Below, piece after piece: positions 16,140 through 26,432 of a DNA stretch of 64,000 nucleotides. The stretch lies in the NCBI GenBank assembly GCA_003169835.1, contig PNAI01000042.1, positions 1 to 64,000 of the forward strand, given 5' to 3'. The position numbers and the translations under genes are program-made. Under the pieces are notes generated by a model that was not told the origin of the DNA, did no database searches, and saw only the letters and a program-made list of their open reading frames with translations. Positions within the stretch are counted from its first letter, which is position 1. Each line of letters starts with the position of its first letter. Source of the stretch: Hyphomicrobiales bacterium (GTDB lineage: Bacteria; Pseudomonadota; Alphaproteobacteria; Rhizobiales; Xanthobacteraceae).

Positions 16140-17290
16140 TGATCCCCGGAGTAAGCCGCATCCTCGATCGCACGGCCTCGATATTTCTCGCCGTGGTCTT
16201 GGCGATCGCGATCGTGGTGCCGTTTTGCAATCTGCTGTTTCCGCCAACATCCCCGTTGCATGTGCCGACCTATCTGGTGTCGTTGTTTGGCAAATATGTT
16301 TGCTACGCGCTGCTCGCGCTCTCCATCGATCTCATCTGGGGCTATTGCGGCATCCTCTCGCTGGGTCACGGCGCATTCTTCGCGCTCGGAGGCTACGCCA
16401 TGGGCATGTACCTCATGCGCCAGATTGGGACCCGCGGCGTCTATGCCGATCCGATCCTGCCGGATTTCATGGTGTTCCTGAATTGGCCGGAATTGCCGAT
16501 CTATTGGTACGGGTTTCAGCACTTCGTCTATGCCGCGCTGATGATCCTGCTGGTGCCGGGCGCACTCGCCTTTGTGTTCGGCTGGTTTGCCTTCCGCAGC
16601 CGAGTCACCGGCGTCTATCTCTCGATCATCACCCAGGCCCTGACTTACGCGCTGCTGTTGGGATTTTTCCGCAATAATTTCGGCTTCGGCGGCAACAACG
16701 GACTGACCGACTTCAAGGACATCCTCGGCTTCAACGTGCAGTCCCCCGGCACGCGCGCCGCGCTGTTTTCCATTTCATGTCTGGCGCTGGCATTGGGATA
16801 TTTGATTTGCCGTGCGCTGATCACGTCGAAATTCGGAAAAGTGCTGGTTGCCATCCGCGACGCCGAAGCGCGCGTGCGTTTCTTGGGCTACCGCGTAGAA
16901 TCCTACAAGCTGTTCGTGTTCACGCTGTCGGCCTGCATGGCCGGCGTTGCCGGCGCGCTCTACGTGCCGCAGGTCGGCATCATCAACCCGAGCGAATTCT
17001 CGCCGGCGAATTCCATCGAGGTCGTGATCTGGGTCGCGGTCGGCGGCCGCGGCACGCTGATCGGGGCCGCCATCGGCGCCGTGCTGGTCAATTACGCCAA
17101 GACCACGTTCACCACCGGGATGCTGGCGCCATATTGGTTGTTCCTACTCGGCGGGCTGTTCATCGCGGTGACGCTGCTGCTCCCGCGCGGCATCGTCGGC
17201 ACGGTGCAACACCTTTGGGCAACGCGAAAAAGACCGGCCGATAACGATGCGTCAGGTGTGTCCGAGCAAGCCCCCCGGCCGGCGGAGTAG
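16136..17290 (+). CDS. urtC: urea ABC transporter permease UrtC
   Basis: This 384-residue LivM-type permease is the partner of UrtB. About nine TM helices are present, with the family motifs DLIWGYCGILSLGHGAFFALG (split here by function, not sequence), NNFGFGGNNGLTDFK and VAIRDAEARVRFLGY (the cytoplasmic EAA loop contacting the ATPases). The start is one of two adjacent ATGs at 16136 and 16139; the first overlaps the urtB stop. The C-terminal tail is polar and ends near the urtD ribosome-binding site, so translation is probably coupled. Confidence 0.96.
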   Translation: MMIPGVSRILDRTASIFLAVVLAIAIVVPFCNLLFPPTSPLHVPTYLVSLFGKYVCYALLALSIDLIWGYCGILSLGHGAFFALGGYAMGMYLMRQIGTRGVYADPILPDFMVFLNWPELPIYWYGFQHFVYAALMILLVPGALAFVFGWFAFRSRVTGVYLSIITQALTYALLLGFFRNNFGFGGNNGLTDFKDILGFNVQSPGTRAALFSISCLALALGYLICRALITSKFGKVLVAIRDAEARVRFLGYRVESYKLFVFTLSACMAGVAGALYVPQVGIINPSEFSPANSIEVVIWVAVGGRGTLIGAAIGAVLVNYAKTTFTTGMLAPYWLFLLGGLFIAVTLLLPRGIVGTVQHLWATRKRPADNDASGVSEQAPRPAE

Positions 17291-17294
17291 TGAA

Positions 17295-18047
17295 ATGAAA
17301 ACACTCACCACAAATTCGCTGCTCTATCTCGACGGTGTGAACGTGTCGTTCGATGGCTTCCGCGCGCTCAACAATCTTTCGCTCGCAGTCGAGCCCGGTG
17401 AAATGCGCGCCATCATCGGCCCGAACGGCGCCGGCAAGACCACGATGATGGATGTGGTGACCGGTAAGACCCGTCCCGACGGCGGCGATGTGTACTTCGA
17501 AGGCATACATGATCTTTCCAAACTCGATGAAACACAAATCGCAACGCTGGGCATTGGACGCAAGTTTCAAAAACCGACCGTGTTCGAGATGCATACGGTC
17601 GAGGACAACCTCGCCCTCGCGCTCAAGAACGATCGGCGCTTCCAAGCGACGTTGAAATGGCACGAAAGCAGCGCGGAGAAAGACCGCATCGATGGCATCC
17701 TCGAAACCATCCGCCTGAACTCCCAGCGAAATAGCCTCGCCAGCAGCCTCTCGCACGGCCAGAAGCAGTGGCTCGAAATCGGCATGCTGCTGGCGCAAGA
17801 ACCAAAACTTCTCCTGGTGGATGAACCGGTCGCCGGCATGACCGACGCCGAGACGCGCCAGACCGTGGAGCTGCTCAAAGAAATCAATCGCGATCGCACG
17901 ATCGTCGTGGTCGAGCATGATATGACCTTCGTGCGCGATCTCGACGTGCGCGTGACCGTGCTGCATGAAGGTTCGGTGATTGCGGAGGGTTCGATCGATC
18001 AGGTTTCGACCAACGAGCGCGTGATCGAGGTTTATCTGGGACGCTAG
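17295..18047 (+). CDS. urtD: urea ABC transporter ATP-binding protein UrtD
   Basis: This 250-residue ATPase of the LivG class energises urea import. Walker A is GPNGAGKTT, the signature is in LSHGQKQWLEIGM (a His/Gly variant of LSGGQ, usual for UrtD), Walker B is LLLVDEPVAGM, and the H-loop is VVVEHDMTFVR. The start ATG 17295 follows GGCGGAG by 7 bases; the upstream open frame overlapping urtC is not needed. A palindromic repeat element separates it from urtE. Confidence 0.96.
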   Translation: MKTLTTNSLLYLDGVNVSFDGFRALNNLSLAVEPGEMRAIIGPNGAGKTTMMDVVTGKTRPDGGDVYFEGIHDLSKLDETQIATLGIGRKFQKPTVFEMHTVEDNLALALKNDRRFQATLKWHESSAEKDRIDGILETIRLNSQRNSLASSLSHGQKQWLEIGMLLAQEPKLLLVDEPVAGMTDAETRQTVELLKEINRDRTIVVVEHDMTFVRDLDVRVTVLHEGSVIAEGSIDQVSTNERVIEVYLGR

Positions 18048-18054
18048 GAATACT

Positions 18055-18164
18055 CCCTCATCCTTCGAGACGCGAGCTTTGCTCGCTCCTCAGGATGAGG
18101 GCTACGGATTGAAAAAAGAAACCTCATCCTGAGGAGGCCCGAAGGGCCGTCTCGAAGGATGAGG
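18055..18164. repeat. paired palindromic repeat element between urtD and urtE
   Basis: Two related copies of one palindrome face each other. Each begins CCTCATCCT and ends AGGATGAGG (18056-18100 and 18122-18164), with an inner GCGAGC/GGCCCGAAGGGCC hairpin. This CCTCATCCT...AGGATGAGG unit is of the type found in many copies in Bradyrhizobium-group genomes. In RNA it would form two strong hairpins or one long one inside the urt transcript. Confidence 0.85.
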
Positions 18165-18184
18165 TGACGAAACGAGATCGAACG

Positions 18185-18880
18185 ATGCTCGAAGTAAACT
18201 CCATTGATCTTCACTATGGCGCTGCGCAGGCGTTGCGCGGGGTGTCGCTCAAGGCCGAACTCGGCGAGGTGACCTGCGTGCTCGGCCGCAACGGTGTTGG
18301 CAAGACGAGCCTTTTGGGCGCGATTTCCGGCCAGCATCCCGTGAGCGCGGGCTCGATCATCTGGGAAGGGACCAATCTCGCCGGGCTCAAGTCGTATGAG
18401 CGCGCGCGGCGCGGCATCGCCTATGTGCCGCAAGGCCGCGAGATATTCCCGCTGCTCACGGTCGAGGAAAATCTCAAAACTGGCTTTGCGCCGCTCAAGC
18501 GCCGGGATCAGCAGATTCCGGACGATGTGTTCAAGCTTTTCCCGGTGCTCAAAAGCATGTTGCGCCGGCGCGGCGGCGATCTTTCTGGCGGCCAGCAGCA
18601 ACAGCTCGCGATCGGCCGCGCGCTCGTGATGCGGCCCCGGCTTCTGTTGCTCGACGAGCCGACCGAAGGCATCCAGCCCTCGATCATCAAGGATATCGGG
18701 CGCGCGATCGGCTATCTGCGCTCGCTTAAAGAAATGGCGATCATTCTGGTCGAGCAATATCTCGATTTCGCGCAGGAACTTGGCGACCGTTTTTCCGTCG
18801 TGGATCGCGGCGCAGTCGTGTACGCTTCCAATCGGGCCGAGCTGGACGAAAAGGCGCTCAAGCAAGCGATTTCGTTGTAA
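18185..18880 (+). CDS. urtE: urea ABC transporter ATP-binding protein UrtE
   Basis: This 231-residue LivF-class ATPase is the second nucleotide-binding subunit of the urea importer. Walker A is GRNGVGKTS, the signature LSGGQQQQLAIGRAL, Walker B LLLLDEPTEGIQPS, and the H-loop residue is replaced by Gln in LVEQYLDFA, as is usual for LivF/UrtE proteins. ATG 18185 (MLEVNSIDL) matches the family start; an in-frame GTG at 18164 lies inside the preceding repeat element and is unlikely. The urease genes follow after about 40 bp. Confidence 0.96.
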   Translation: MLEVNSIDLHYGAAQALRGVSLKAELGEVTCVLGRNGVGKTSLLGAISGQHPVSAGSIIWEGTNLAGLKSYERARRGIAYVPQGREIFPLLTVEENLKTGFAPLKRRDQQIPDDVFKLFPVLKSMLRRRGGDLSGGQQQQLAIGRALVMRPRLLLLDEPTEGIQPSIIKDIGRAIGYLRSLKEMAIILVEQYLDFAQELGDRFSVVDRGAVVYASNRAELDEKALKQAISL

Positions 18881-18919
18881 CTTTTCCGTCCTCTGCAGTT
18901 GAGTATTCGAAGCAGCCGC

Positions 18920-19768
18920 ATGAAAGACGATGTCCTTAAATCCACCGTCGCGACGAAGCGTGCGGGCATATTCGCGGCCAATCGTTCCATCGGCGGCATC
19001 AAACTTTCGGTCGACGTGCGGGACGGCATCACGCGTCGCAAGCGTGTCGCCGAAGACGGCCCCTTGCGCGTGCGCTTTCCAACCCCGCAAGCAGCCGACC
19101 TCGAAGCCGTCATCGTCAACACGGCCGGCGGCATTGCCGGTGGCGATCGTCACGCGCTGGATATTTCCGCGCAAGAGAACGCACAGCTCACCGTCACCAC
19201 GGCCGCAGCCGAAAAAGTCTACCGCGCACTCGGGCCCGCGGCCGAAATCGAAATCAAATTGAATGTTGCCGCAGGTGCGCGCCTGTCGTGGCTGCCGCAG
19301 GAGACGATCCTGTTCGATCGATGCCGGCTTTCTCGCCGCATCGATGTCGAGCTTGAGCGTCATGCCACGCTGATCATGGCCGAGATGGTGGTGTTTGGAC
19401 GCTCCGCCATGGGCGAGGCCGTGGACACGGGCTCTTTCACCGATCGCTGGCGCGCGCGCCGCGACGGCCGTTTGCTGTTCGCCGAAACCGTCAGGCTCGA
19501 CGGCGCGGTGGCGGAAATGCTTGCCGAACCGGCGGTTGCAAGAGGCGGCATCGCGATTGCGACCGTACTTGTCGTGCCGGCGGATGACGCGATGGTCGCG
19601 CGCGTGCGCGCGATCAGTGGCGAATTCAGCGGGGAAGTCGGGATCTCGGCCTGGAATGGCCTTGCGGTGGCGCGGCTCTGCGCCAAGGATGGCGCGAGCT
19701 TGCGTCATGATCTCACCTGCGTGCTGACCTCGCTCGGTGCATCGTTGCCGCGCATTTGGCTCAACTAG
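18920..19768 (+). CDS. ureD: urease accessory protein UreD
   Basis: This protein of about 282 residues is UreD (UreH), the scaffold that binds apo-urease and the UreFG complex during nickel insertion. Family landmarks are VIVNTAGGIAGGDRHALDI, TTAAAEKVYRA, LSWLPQETILFD and GEAVDTGSFTDRWRARRDGRL. ATG 18920 is taken as the start; TTG 18899 would add seven residues and neither has a clear ribosome-binding site. Order in the block: urtE, ureD, ureA, ureB, gfa, ureC, ureE, ureF, ureG. Confidence 0.95.
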   Translation: MKDDVLKSTVATKRAGIFAANRSIGGIKLSVDVRDGITRRKRVAEDGPLRVRFPTPQAADLEAVIVNTAGGIAGGDRHALDISAQENAQLTVTTAAAEKVYRALGPAAEIEIKLNVAAGARLSWLPQETILFDRCRLSRRIDVELERHATLIMAEMVVFGRSAMGEAVDTGSFTDRWRARRDGRLLFAETVRLDGAVAEMLAEPAVARGGIAIATVLVVPADDAMVARVRAISGEFSGEVGISAWNGLAVARLCAKDGASLRHDLTCVLTSLGASLPRIWLN

Positions 19769-19792
19769 CAAAATGTTACTAAAGGACGTGTG

Positions 19793-20095
19793 ATGAATCT
19801 CACGCCGCGGGAAAAGGACAAACTGCTGATCGCCATGGCGGCGATGGTGGCGCGCCGGCGCCTTGAGCGCGGCGTCAAGCTTAATCATCCCGAGGCGGTC
19901 GCGCTCATTTCGGATTTCCTCTTGGAGGGCGCGCGCGATGGCAAGACCGTCGCGCAATTAATGGAGTCCGGCGCGCACGTAATCACGCGCAAGCAGGTGA
20001 TGGATGGCATACCCGAGATGATTCCCGAAATTCAGGTCGAGGCGACTTTTCCCGACGGCACAAAGCTTGTCACAGTCCATGAGCCGATACGATGA
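19793..20095 (+). CDS. ureA: urease gamma subunit
   Basis: This 100-residue UreA is the small gamma subunit of the (UreABC)3 urease trimer. Typical sequence: [36 protein letters not shown] and [21 protein letters not shown]. The ATG at 19793 is preferred to the GTG one codon earlier because AAAGGA lies 6 bp before it. It is separated from ureB by a 160-bp palindromic repeat element instead of the usual close spacing. Confidence 0.97.
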   Translation: MNLTPREKDKLLIAMAAMVARRRLERGVKLNHPEAVALISDFLLEGARDGKTVAQLMESGAHVITRKQVMDGIPEMIPEIQVEATFPDGTKLVTVHEPIR

Positions 20096-20100
20096 TTCTT

Positions 20101-20238
20101 CCCTCTCCCCTTGTGGGAGAGGGTGCCGAGGACCGAAGGTCCGAGGCGGGTGAGGGGTTTCTTCCCTGACCGAGCGAAGTCAAGCGACCCCTCACCCGGC
20201 TCGCTTCGCTCGCCACCCTCTCCCACAAGGGGAGAGGG
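20101..20238. repeat. large palindromic repeat between ureA and ureB
   Basis: A perfect 25-bp inverted repeat bounds the element: CCCTCTCCCCTTGTGGGAGA... at 20101-20125 and its complement at 20214-20238. Inside it are a second pair GGGTGAGGGGT (20148-20158)/ACCCCTCACCC (20187-20197) and smaller hairpins. It is a dispersed REP/BIME-like element (CCTCTCCCC family) inserted in the ureA-ureB gap. It fills the gap; no gene is present. Confidence 0.88.
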
Positions 20239-20255
20239 TTACGGAGTGCGTGCCC

Positions 20256-20561
20256 ATGATCCCCGGCGAATTCTTCATCAAGAAAGGCGAGATCGAGCTT
20301 AACAAGGGCCGAAAAACTTTAACGCTGAAGGTCGCCAACACCGGCGACCGGCCCATTCAAGTCGGCTCGCATTACCATTTCTTTGAGACCAACCCGGCGC
20401 TGCAATTCGATCGCAAGAAAGCGCGCGGCATGCGGCTCAATATCGCGGCCGGTACGGCCGTGCGCTTCGAGCCCGGCCAAAGCCGCAACGTGACGCTCGT
20501 CGCGTTCGCCGGCGGCCGAAAAGCCTACGGCTTCCGCGGCGATGTGATGGGAAAACTCTGA
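20256..20561 (+). CDS. ureB: urease beta subunit
   Basis: This 101-residue UreB is the beta structural subunit of urease. Diagnostic sequence: [35 protein letters not shown] and [19 protein letters not shown] 20256 is preceded by ACGGAG; the GTG two codons upstream is the alternative. It lies directly after the palindromic element and 10 bp before the GFA-family gene, so that gene is inside the urease operon. Confidence 0.97.
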   Translation: MIPGEFFIKKGEIELNKGRKTLTLKVANTGDRPIQVGSHYHFFETNPALQFDRKKARGMRLNIAAGTAVRFEPGQSRNVTLVAFAGGRKAYGFRGDVMGKL

Positions 20562-20571
20562 AAGGACGGCG

Positions 20572-20925
20572 ATGAAACAAACCTACATCGGCGGCTGTCA
20601 GTGCGGAAATGTGCGCTACGAAGTGGCGCTTGAATTGGGCGAAGTGATGTCCTGCAATTGTTCGCGGTGCGAAAAGTGGGGCTCGCTGCTGGCCTTCGTT
20701 CCCGCGTCCGATTTCAAACTTGTGTCCGGCGAAGCAGCCATGACCGACTACCAGTTCAACAAGCACAACATCCATCACCTGTTTTGCTCGACCTGTGGAA
20801 TCCAGTCGTTCGGGCGGGGCAAGCGGCCCGATGGCAAGGAAATGGTGGCGATCAACGTGCGTTGTCTCGACGGCGTCGAGGTCGATTCGCTGAAGGTGAA
20901 GAAATTCGACGGCCGCAGCCTGTGA
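20572..20925 (+). CDS. GFA/CENP-V family zinc protein within the urease operon
   Basis: This 117-residue protein is of the glutathione-dependent formaldehyde-activating (GFA, DUF636) family. The zinc ligands are visible: CQCGNVRYE (C-x-C), [11 protein letters not shown] (C-x-C-x2-C) and [13 protein letters not shown] (C-x2-C). Family members bind zinc and sometimes glutathione adducts, and most have no known substrate. It sits between ureB and ureC with 10-bp gaps on each side and the same strand, so it is cotranscribed and its stoichiometry is tied to the urease subunits. A metal-buffering or assembly role is possible but purely inferred. Confidence 0.9.
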   Translation: MKQTYIGGCQCGNVRYEVALELGEVMSCNCSRCEKWGSLLAFVPASDFKLVSGEAAMTDYQFNKHNIHHLFCSTCGIQSFGRGKRPDGKEMVAINVRCLDGVEVDSLKVKKFDGRSL

Positions 20926-20935
20926 GAAGAATCCC

Positions 20936-22648
<1,713 letters not shown>

Positions 22649-22681
22649 TCTGGGCCTGCGTGTGAGCCGGAGTATCCGAGT

Positions 22682-23146
22682 ATGAAAAGTGCGTTCGCGA
22701 TAGTTCCGGCCGGCCAATGGGACAAATCAACCGCCGTCGATTTTGTGACGCTCGATTCAAGCGAACGCCATCGCCGGCGCGTGGTGCTGATCGCCGAACG
22801 CGGGCTCGCGTTTCTGCTCGATTTGCCGCATGCGACGATGCTGCGCGACGGCGATGGCCTCATGCTCGATGATGGCGCGATCGTCCGGGTGGCCGGCAAG
22901 CCGGAACCTCTGGTGGAGATTTCGGCAGCAAACATGAGCGATCTGGTGCGGATCTCCTGGCACATCGGCAATCGTCACGCCGACGTTCAAATCGTCGGAG
23001 ATAAATTGCGCATCCAGCGCGATCATGTGCTCGAAGAAATGCTGCATGGCCTCGGGGCTCGGCTTTCGCACATCAATGCGCCGTTCGATCCGGAATCTGG
23101 CGCCTACGAACATCACGCGCACGACGGTCACGATCATGGCGCGTAA
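22682..23146 (+). CDS. ureE: urease accessory protein UreE (nickel chaperone)
   Basis: This 154-residue UreE delivers nickel to the UreDFG-apourease complex. The N-terminal peptide-binding domain contains [19 protein letters not shown]. The C-terminal metal-binding domain has the conserved [12 protein letters not shown] with the dimer-interface His, and the tail ends in a histidine-rich stretch ([11 protein letters not shown]), which can bind extra nickel. The length fits the family. Confidence 0.96.
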   Translation: MKSAFAIVPAGQWDKSTAVDFVTLDSSERHRRRVVLIAERGLAFLLDLPHATMLRDGDGLMLDDGAIVRVAGKPEPLVEISAANMSDLVRISWHIGNRHADVQIVGDKLRIQRDHVLEEMLHGLGARLSHINAPFDPESGAYEHHAHDGHDHGA

Positions 23147-23190
23147 GCGAATAAGTATGCCGCGATTGAAAAAAGCCGGCGCCGTACTTC

Positions 23191-23307
23191 ACCTCTCCCC
23201 TGTGGGGAGAGGTCGGCCGAGCGCAGCGAGGCCGGGTGAGGGGGGATCGAACTCAATGTCGACTCCGAGGCCCCCTCACCCTAACCCTCTCCCCAATGGG
23301 GAGAGGG
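23191..23307. repeat. palindromic repeat overlapping the 5' end of ureF
   Basis: This element has two hairpins: CCTCTCCCC-TGT-GGGGAGAGG (23192-23212) and CCCTCTCCCC-AAT-GGGGAGAGGG (23285-23307). Between them lie GGCCGGGTGAGGGGG and its partner CCCCCTCACCC. It belongs to the same CCTCTCCCC family as the ureA-ureB element. It overlaps the predicted start and first codons of ureF. Confidence 0.85.
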
Positions 23308-24011
23308 AACAGGCTGTCATTGGTGGCACCCTCGGTTCTTCCGCGCTCTATCGGCTCATGGCGTGGTTGTCGCCGGCTTTTCCCATCGGGGCGTTCTCCT
23401 ATTCGAGCGGCATCGAATGGGCGATCGAGGCCGGGGACATTACGGATTCCGCCACGCTCAGGCGCTGGCTCGCGGTGATGCTCGGGCGAGGCAGCGGCTT
23501 TTGCGATGCCGTGTTCCTCGTTCATGCCCATCGCGCCATCGTGGAAAAGGACGACGCATTGCTGGGTGAGGTCGCTGAACTGGCCGCAGCCTTCGCGCCG
23601 TCCAAAGAAAGATTCCTGGAGACCACCGCGCAAGGTCAGGCTTTCCTTGCGACCGCGCGCGAAGCGTGGCCGTGCCGGGCGCTCGATCGGTTCCTCAAAG
23701 TCTGGGATGGTCCGGTCGCATTGCCGGTCGCGGTTGGCGTTGCCTGCGCCGGACACGGCGTGCCGCTCGCGCCCGCCACGCACGCCTATCTCCAGGCGTT
23801 TGTTGCAAATCTCATTTCCGCCGGCGTACGCCTCGTCCCCCTCGGCCAGACTGAGGGCCAGCGCATGATCGCAGCGCTTGAGCACGACATCGCCGCAACC
23901 GCCCGGCGCGCGCTGTCAGCGCCGCTTGACGATGCCGGCACCTCGGCGTTTCGTGTCGACCTTGCGAGCATGCATCACGAGACGCAATACACCAGACTGT
24001 TCCGAAGTTGA
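23256..24011 (+). CDS. ureF: urease accessory protein UreF, repeat-encoded N-terminus
   Basis: This protein of about 251 residues is UreF, which with UreD and UreG forms the GTP-dependent nickel insertion complex. The conserved part begins at [20 protein letters not shown] and ends in [12 protein letters not shown]. The first 18 residues ([13 protein letters not shown]) are a translation of the palindromic repeat, so the element supplies the start codon. ATG 23256 is chosen; ATG 23157, also in frame, is possible. No conventional start lies between the repeat and the conserved domain except an ATG within it. The stop lies 13 bp before ureG. Confidence 0.9.
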   Translation: MSTPRPPHPNPLPNGEREQAVIGGTLGSSALYRLMAWLSPAFPIGAFSYSSGIEWAIEAGDITDSATLRRWLAVMLGRGSGFCDAVFLVHAHRAIVEKDDALLGEVAELAAAFAPSKERFLETTAQGQAFLATAREAWPCRALDRFLKVWDGPVALPVAVGVACAGHGVPLAPATHAYLQAFVANLISAGVRLVPLGQTEGQRMIAALEHDIAATARRALSAPLDDAGTSAFRVDLASMHHETQYTRLFRS

Positions 24012-24024
24012 GTTTGACAAAGTC

Positions 24025-24660
24025 ATGGCGGTCCAAATGAAAAAATCTCACGGCCCCCTGCGTGTCGGCATCGGCGGTCCGGTCGGCTCGGGCAAAACCG
24101 CGTTGATGGATGCGTTGTGCAAGCGCATGCGCGATCGCTATGAGATTGCGGCGATCACCAACGACATCTACACCAAATGGGATGCGGAATATCTCGTGCG
24201 CTCAGGCGCGCTTGCACCCGAACGCATCGCGGGCGTCGAGACCGGCGGTTGCCCGCACACCGCAATTCGCGAGGACGCATCGATCAATCTCGCCGCCGTA
24301 GCCGACATGCGCCGTAAATTTCCCGATCTTGATCTTATTCTGATTGAATCCGGCGGCGACAATCTGGCCGCGACCTTCTCGCCCGAACTGGCAGATTTGA
24401 CAATCTATGTCATCGACGTCGCGGCCGGCGACAAAATTCCATCCAAGGGCGGGCCTGGCATCACGCGCTCAGATCTCCTTGTCATCAACAAGGTCGATCT
24501 TGCGCCGTATGTCGGCGCGTCGCTCGAAGTGATGGAGCGCGATGCCAAACGAATGCGCATCGCGCGCCCGTTTTATTTCAGCAATCTTCGCAGCGGGCAG
24601 GGCGTGGATCAGATCATCCGCTTTGTCGAAGACAAAGGCGGGCTTGGCCAGAAAAAATAA
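24025..24660 (+). CDS. ureG: urease accessory GTPase UreG
   Basis: This 211-residue SIMIBI-class GTPase drives nickel transfer to urease. P-loop [12 protein letters not shown], the nickel/zinc-binding CPH motif in [28 protein letters not shown], and the guanine-specificity motif NKVD are all present. ATG 24025 is taken as the start (a second in-frame ATG at 24037 is possible). It ends the urt-ure block; no clear terminator is seen after it. Confidence 0.97.
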   Translation: MAVQMKKSHGPLRVGIGGPVGSGKTALMDALCKRMRDRYEIAAITNDIYTKWDAEYLVRSGALAPERIAGVETGGCPHTAIREDASINLAAVADMRRKFPDLDLILIESGGDNLAATFSPELADLTIYVIDVAAGDKIPSKGGPGITRSDLLVINKVDLAPYVGASLEVMERDAKRMRIARPFYFSNLRSGQGVDQIIRFVEDKGGLGQKK

Positions 24661-24683
24661 TCAGGCTAACGCCGCGCGCTCCG

Positions 24684-24998
24684 TCAAGCAACTTTCGCCG
24701 TGCGTTTGAGCGGATACGCCGCGCTTTCGTAAAGCGCGTTGATTTCGTGAAATCCGAACCGCGCCTCGTTGACCTCAAGGTATGATCCGAGCAACGCGGG
24801 TTCCGGCAATTCCTCGACGGCGAAGCGCAGCGCTTCGGACGCCGTGTCGAAACGCTTGTAAGCGAAAAAGCTTTTGCCCTTCCGGTTTCCGCTCGGAAAC
24901 AGCTCCGCCGGAGCCGTGAAATCGAATCCGGTAAGATCCTGCATTTGCCTGCGCGCCTGGTCGCGGACGCGGTTGATCGCTGAAACTTCGTGCGGCAT
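24684..24998 (-). CDS. small conserved-type hypothetical protein
   Basis: This 104-residue soluble protein begins MPHEVSAINRVRDQARRQ. No domain was recognised. The ATG at 24998 is supported by AAGGAG 5 bp upstream on the reverse strand; the longer open frame upstream (to 25151) looks non-coding. The composition is ordinary for the genome. It converges on ureG and is upstream of a group of short orphan genes. Confidence 0.75.
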   Translation of the reverse strand: MPHEVSAINRVRDQARRQMQDLTGFDFTAPAELFPSGNRKGKSFFAYKRFDTASEALRFAVEELPEPALLGSYLEVNEARFGFHEINALYESAAYPLKRTAKVA

Positions 24999-25264
24999 TT
25001 GGAACTCCTTACAGACAGCACAATTGGGGCCGGAGTAAAAAAATAATCTGAACGTGAACCATTCAAACCATGCACATATGTGGCGTTTTTTGACATCGAT
25101 TTCAAGGGAGCTCAAATCAGATATTTCATCGATTCGCGCTATTTGTGTCATATTGTTCTTGTAATGATCCCGCGTTGGGCCGATAACACTACGATATTAC
25201 TCAAGATATCAAATCCGCTGAGATTTGGTTTTGGTGAGGCGCGCCGGGCGGTTCATCGATCGAA

Positions 25265-25351
25265 ATGATCACCATAGATCCGACCGGCCTTGAGAACGCG
25301 CAACTGCGCGACGCCGGCATCACAAGCGTCGAATCCGAGCCGGCCCGCTAA
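25265..25351 (+). CDS. possible 28-residue small protein
   Basis: A short ORF, MITIDPTGLENAQLRDAG followed by ten more residues, ends 15 bp before the next gene. No ribosome-binding site is obvious and no family is known to me. Its amino-acid makeup is plausible, but the length makes chance likely. Confidence 0.25.
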   Translation: MITIDPTGLENAQLRDAGITSVESEPAR

Positions 25352-25366
25352 GTTTAAGGACAACTC

Positions 25367-25588
25367 ATGTCGCACAAATTCACAGTAGGCCAAGCCGTCG
25401 CGCTCGCTCCGGGCGTGCTGCGTTACGCCGCCACCGGCGAATATGAAATTCGTTGTCTCGTGCCCGCACCCGACAGCGATCCGAAAGACCCGCGCTACCG
25501 CATCAAGAATATTGCTGAGAAGCACGAGCGTGTGGCCTGCGAAAGCGAGCTGACCCCGTCAAGACGGACCGATCCCGCCTTCTCCTGA
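25367..25588 (+). CDS. small hypothetical protein
   Basis: This 73-residue protein, MSHKFTVGQAVALAPG..., reads like a compact beta domain (VGQAVALAP, TGEYEIRCLVP, RYRIKNIAEKHERVA). The pattern is that of small rhizobial proteins of unknown function, with some resemblance to short KOW/SH3-like barrels; that is only an impression. AAGGAC precedes the ATG by 7 bp. It is followed 43 bp later by the DUF1488 gene on the same strand. Confidence 0.7.
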   Translation: MSHKFTVGQAVALAPGVLRYAATGEYEIRCLVPAPDSDPKDPRYRIKNIAEKHERVACESELTPSRRTDPAFS

Positions 25589-25631
25589 CGCCGCCATTGC
25601 CGGCGACCAAAAAGGCTTGGCGCATCGCATC

Positions 25632-25895
25632 ATGACATTGAGCTTTCCAAATCAAAGTCGCAGTTATGACTCGACCCGTCACGCTGTCCGGTTTTGGGGA
25701 TATGACAAAGCGATGGAAGCCTCGTTCTATGTCATGGCGGATGCATTGCGCCGCCTTCAACCGGGCACGCCGATCGACGAAGCCGGCCTCTTGAATGCCT
25801 TCGATTTGAATCGCGACTTGATTTGCTCGACCGCGGCGAAGGTTTTTGCGCGCGGTAACAGGGGCTCATACGATTTGGTCAGTTCCGACTTCTGA
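25632..25895 (+). CDS. DUF1488 family protein
   Basis: This 87-residue protein starts MTLSFPNQSRSYDSTRHAVR and continues VRFWGYDKAMEASFYVMADALRRL. This fits DUF1488, a small proteobacterial family of unknown function common in rhizobia. The family's FxG-(H/Y)D-x5-F core is visible. ATG 25632 matches the family start; five extra residues upstream are unlikely to be translated. It is probably cotranscribed with the preceding small gene. Confidence 0.82.
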   Translation: MTLSFPNQSRSYDSTRHAVRFWGYDKAMEASFYVMADALRRLQPGTPIDEAGLLNAFDLNRDLICSTAAKVFARGNRGSYDLVSSDF

Positions 25896-25922
25896 CCGCG
25901 ACGGACGCTTGGGCGGCGCGCG

Positions 25923-26039
25923 TCAAAAGAAAGTCGTAAAATTGAATGCCCAGAGAAATAATCCAAAAAGAACGAGCATAACCATGCCGACTGCGTGCAG
26001 TCCGTATGGTCCGACCAGCGTCCTTGAGGTGACTGACAT
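25923..26039 (-). CDS. candidate 38-residue membrane peptide
   Basis: This ORF, MSVTSRTLVGPYGLHAVGMV then LVLFGLFLWAFNFTTFF, has a single strongly hydrophobic segment of about 20 residues. It lies in an otherwise gene-free 320-bp stretch (25896-26215). No good ribosome-binding site was found. It could be a small single-pass membrane protein. Apart from this the stretch holds nothing recognised. Confidence 0.35.
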   Translation of the reverse strand: MSVTSRTLVGPYGLHAVGMVMLVLFGLFLWAFNFTTFF

Positions 26040-26215
26040 TTTGACTGTTCGCCTGTCCCATGAAGTGCATTGTGAATTGTTACGCAATATATGACCAATA
26101 CACGCTCGCAGATAACCACCCGAAATACTATCAGGATTTGAACATTCGCAGTCCACGGCAGGCGGCAAACTGAAGTATGTCTAGCCGCCGAGGAACGCAA
26201 TCCGAGGAGCAGACG

Positions 26216-26404
26216 ATGATCGTCAATCGCGACAATGCGCTCGAAAACATTGCCTACGAGCTTTTCACACATATCGCGTTTGTCGAGAAGAAGGCGATCG
26301 CGCCTGGTCAAACCGGCGATCTGCCGACCAAATCGTGGATCCTTGAAACGTACACCGAGTGCCTCAAAGCCGTGCAAGCGCCGCAGCCCGCTGGAAGAAT
26401 GTGA
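26216..26404 (+). CDS. small hypothetical protein
   Basis: This 62-residue, probably helical protein begins MIVNRDNALENIAYELFTHI. ATG 26216 is preceded by GAGGAGC at the right distance, which is better than the upstream in-frame ATG (26177). No domain was recognised. It converges on the 70-residue gene at 26433. Confidence 0.65.
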   Translation: MIVNRDNALENIAYELFTHIAFVEKKAIAPGQTGDLPTKSWILETYTECLKAVQAPQPAGRM

Positions 26405-26432
26405 GCCGCTACGGTGGCGAAGATCGGTACGA

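Noticed and set aside
18055-18164. Repeat considered as an insertion-sequence end or CRISPR remnant
   Set aside because: There is no transposase and no direct target duplication; the structure fits a REP-like palindrome pair.
18044-19957. A 637-codon minus-strand open frame
   Set aside because: It is antisense to urtE and ureD, whose motifs are unmistakable. High GC makes long antisense frames common.
25080-25268. 62-codon plus-strand ORF upstream of the small genes
   Set aside because: It has no ribosome-binding site, odd composition, and overlaps the likely promoter region of the 24684-24998 gene.
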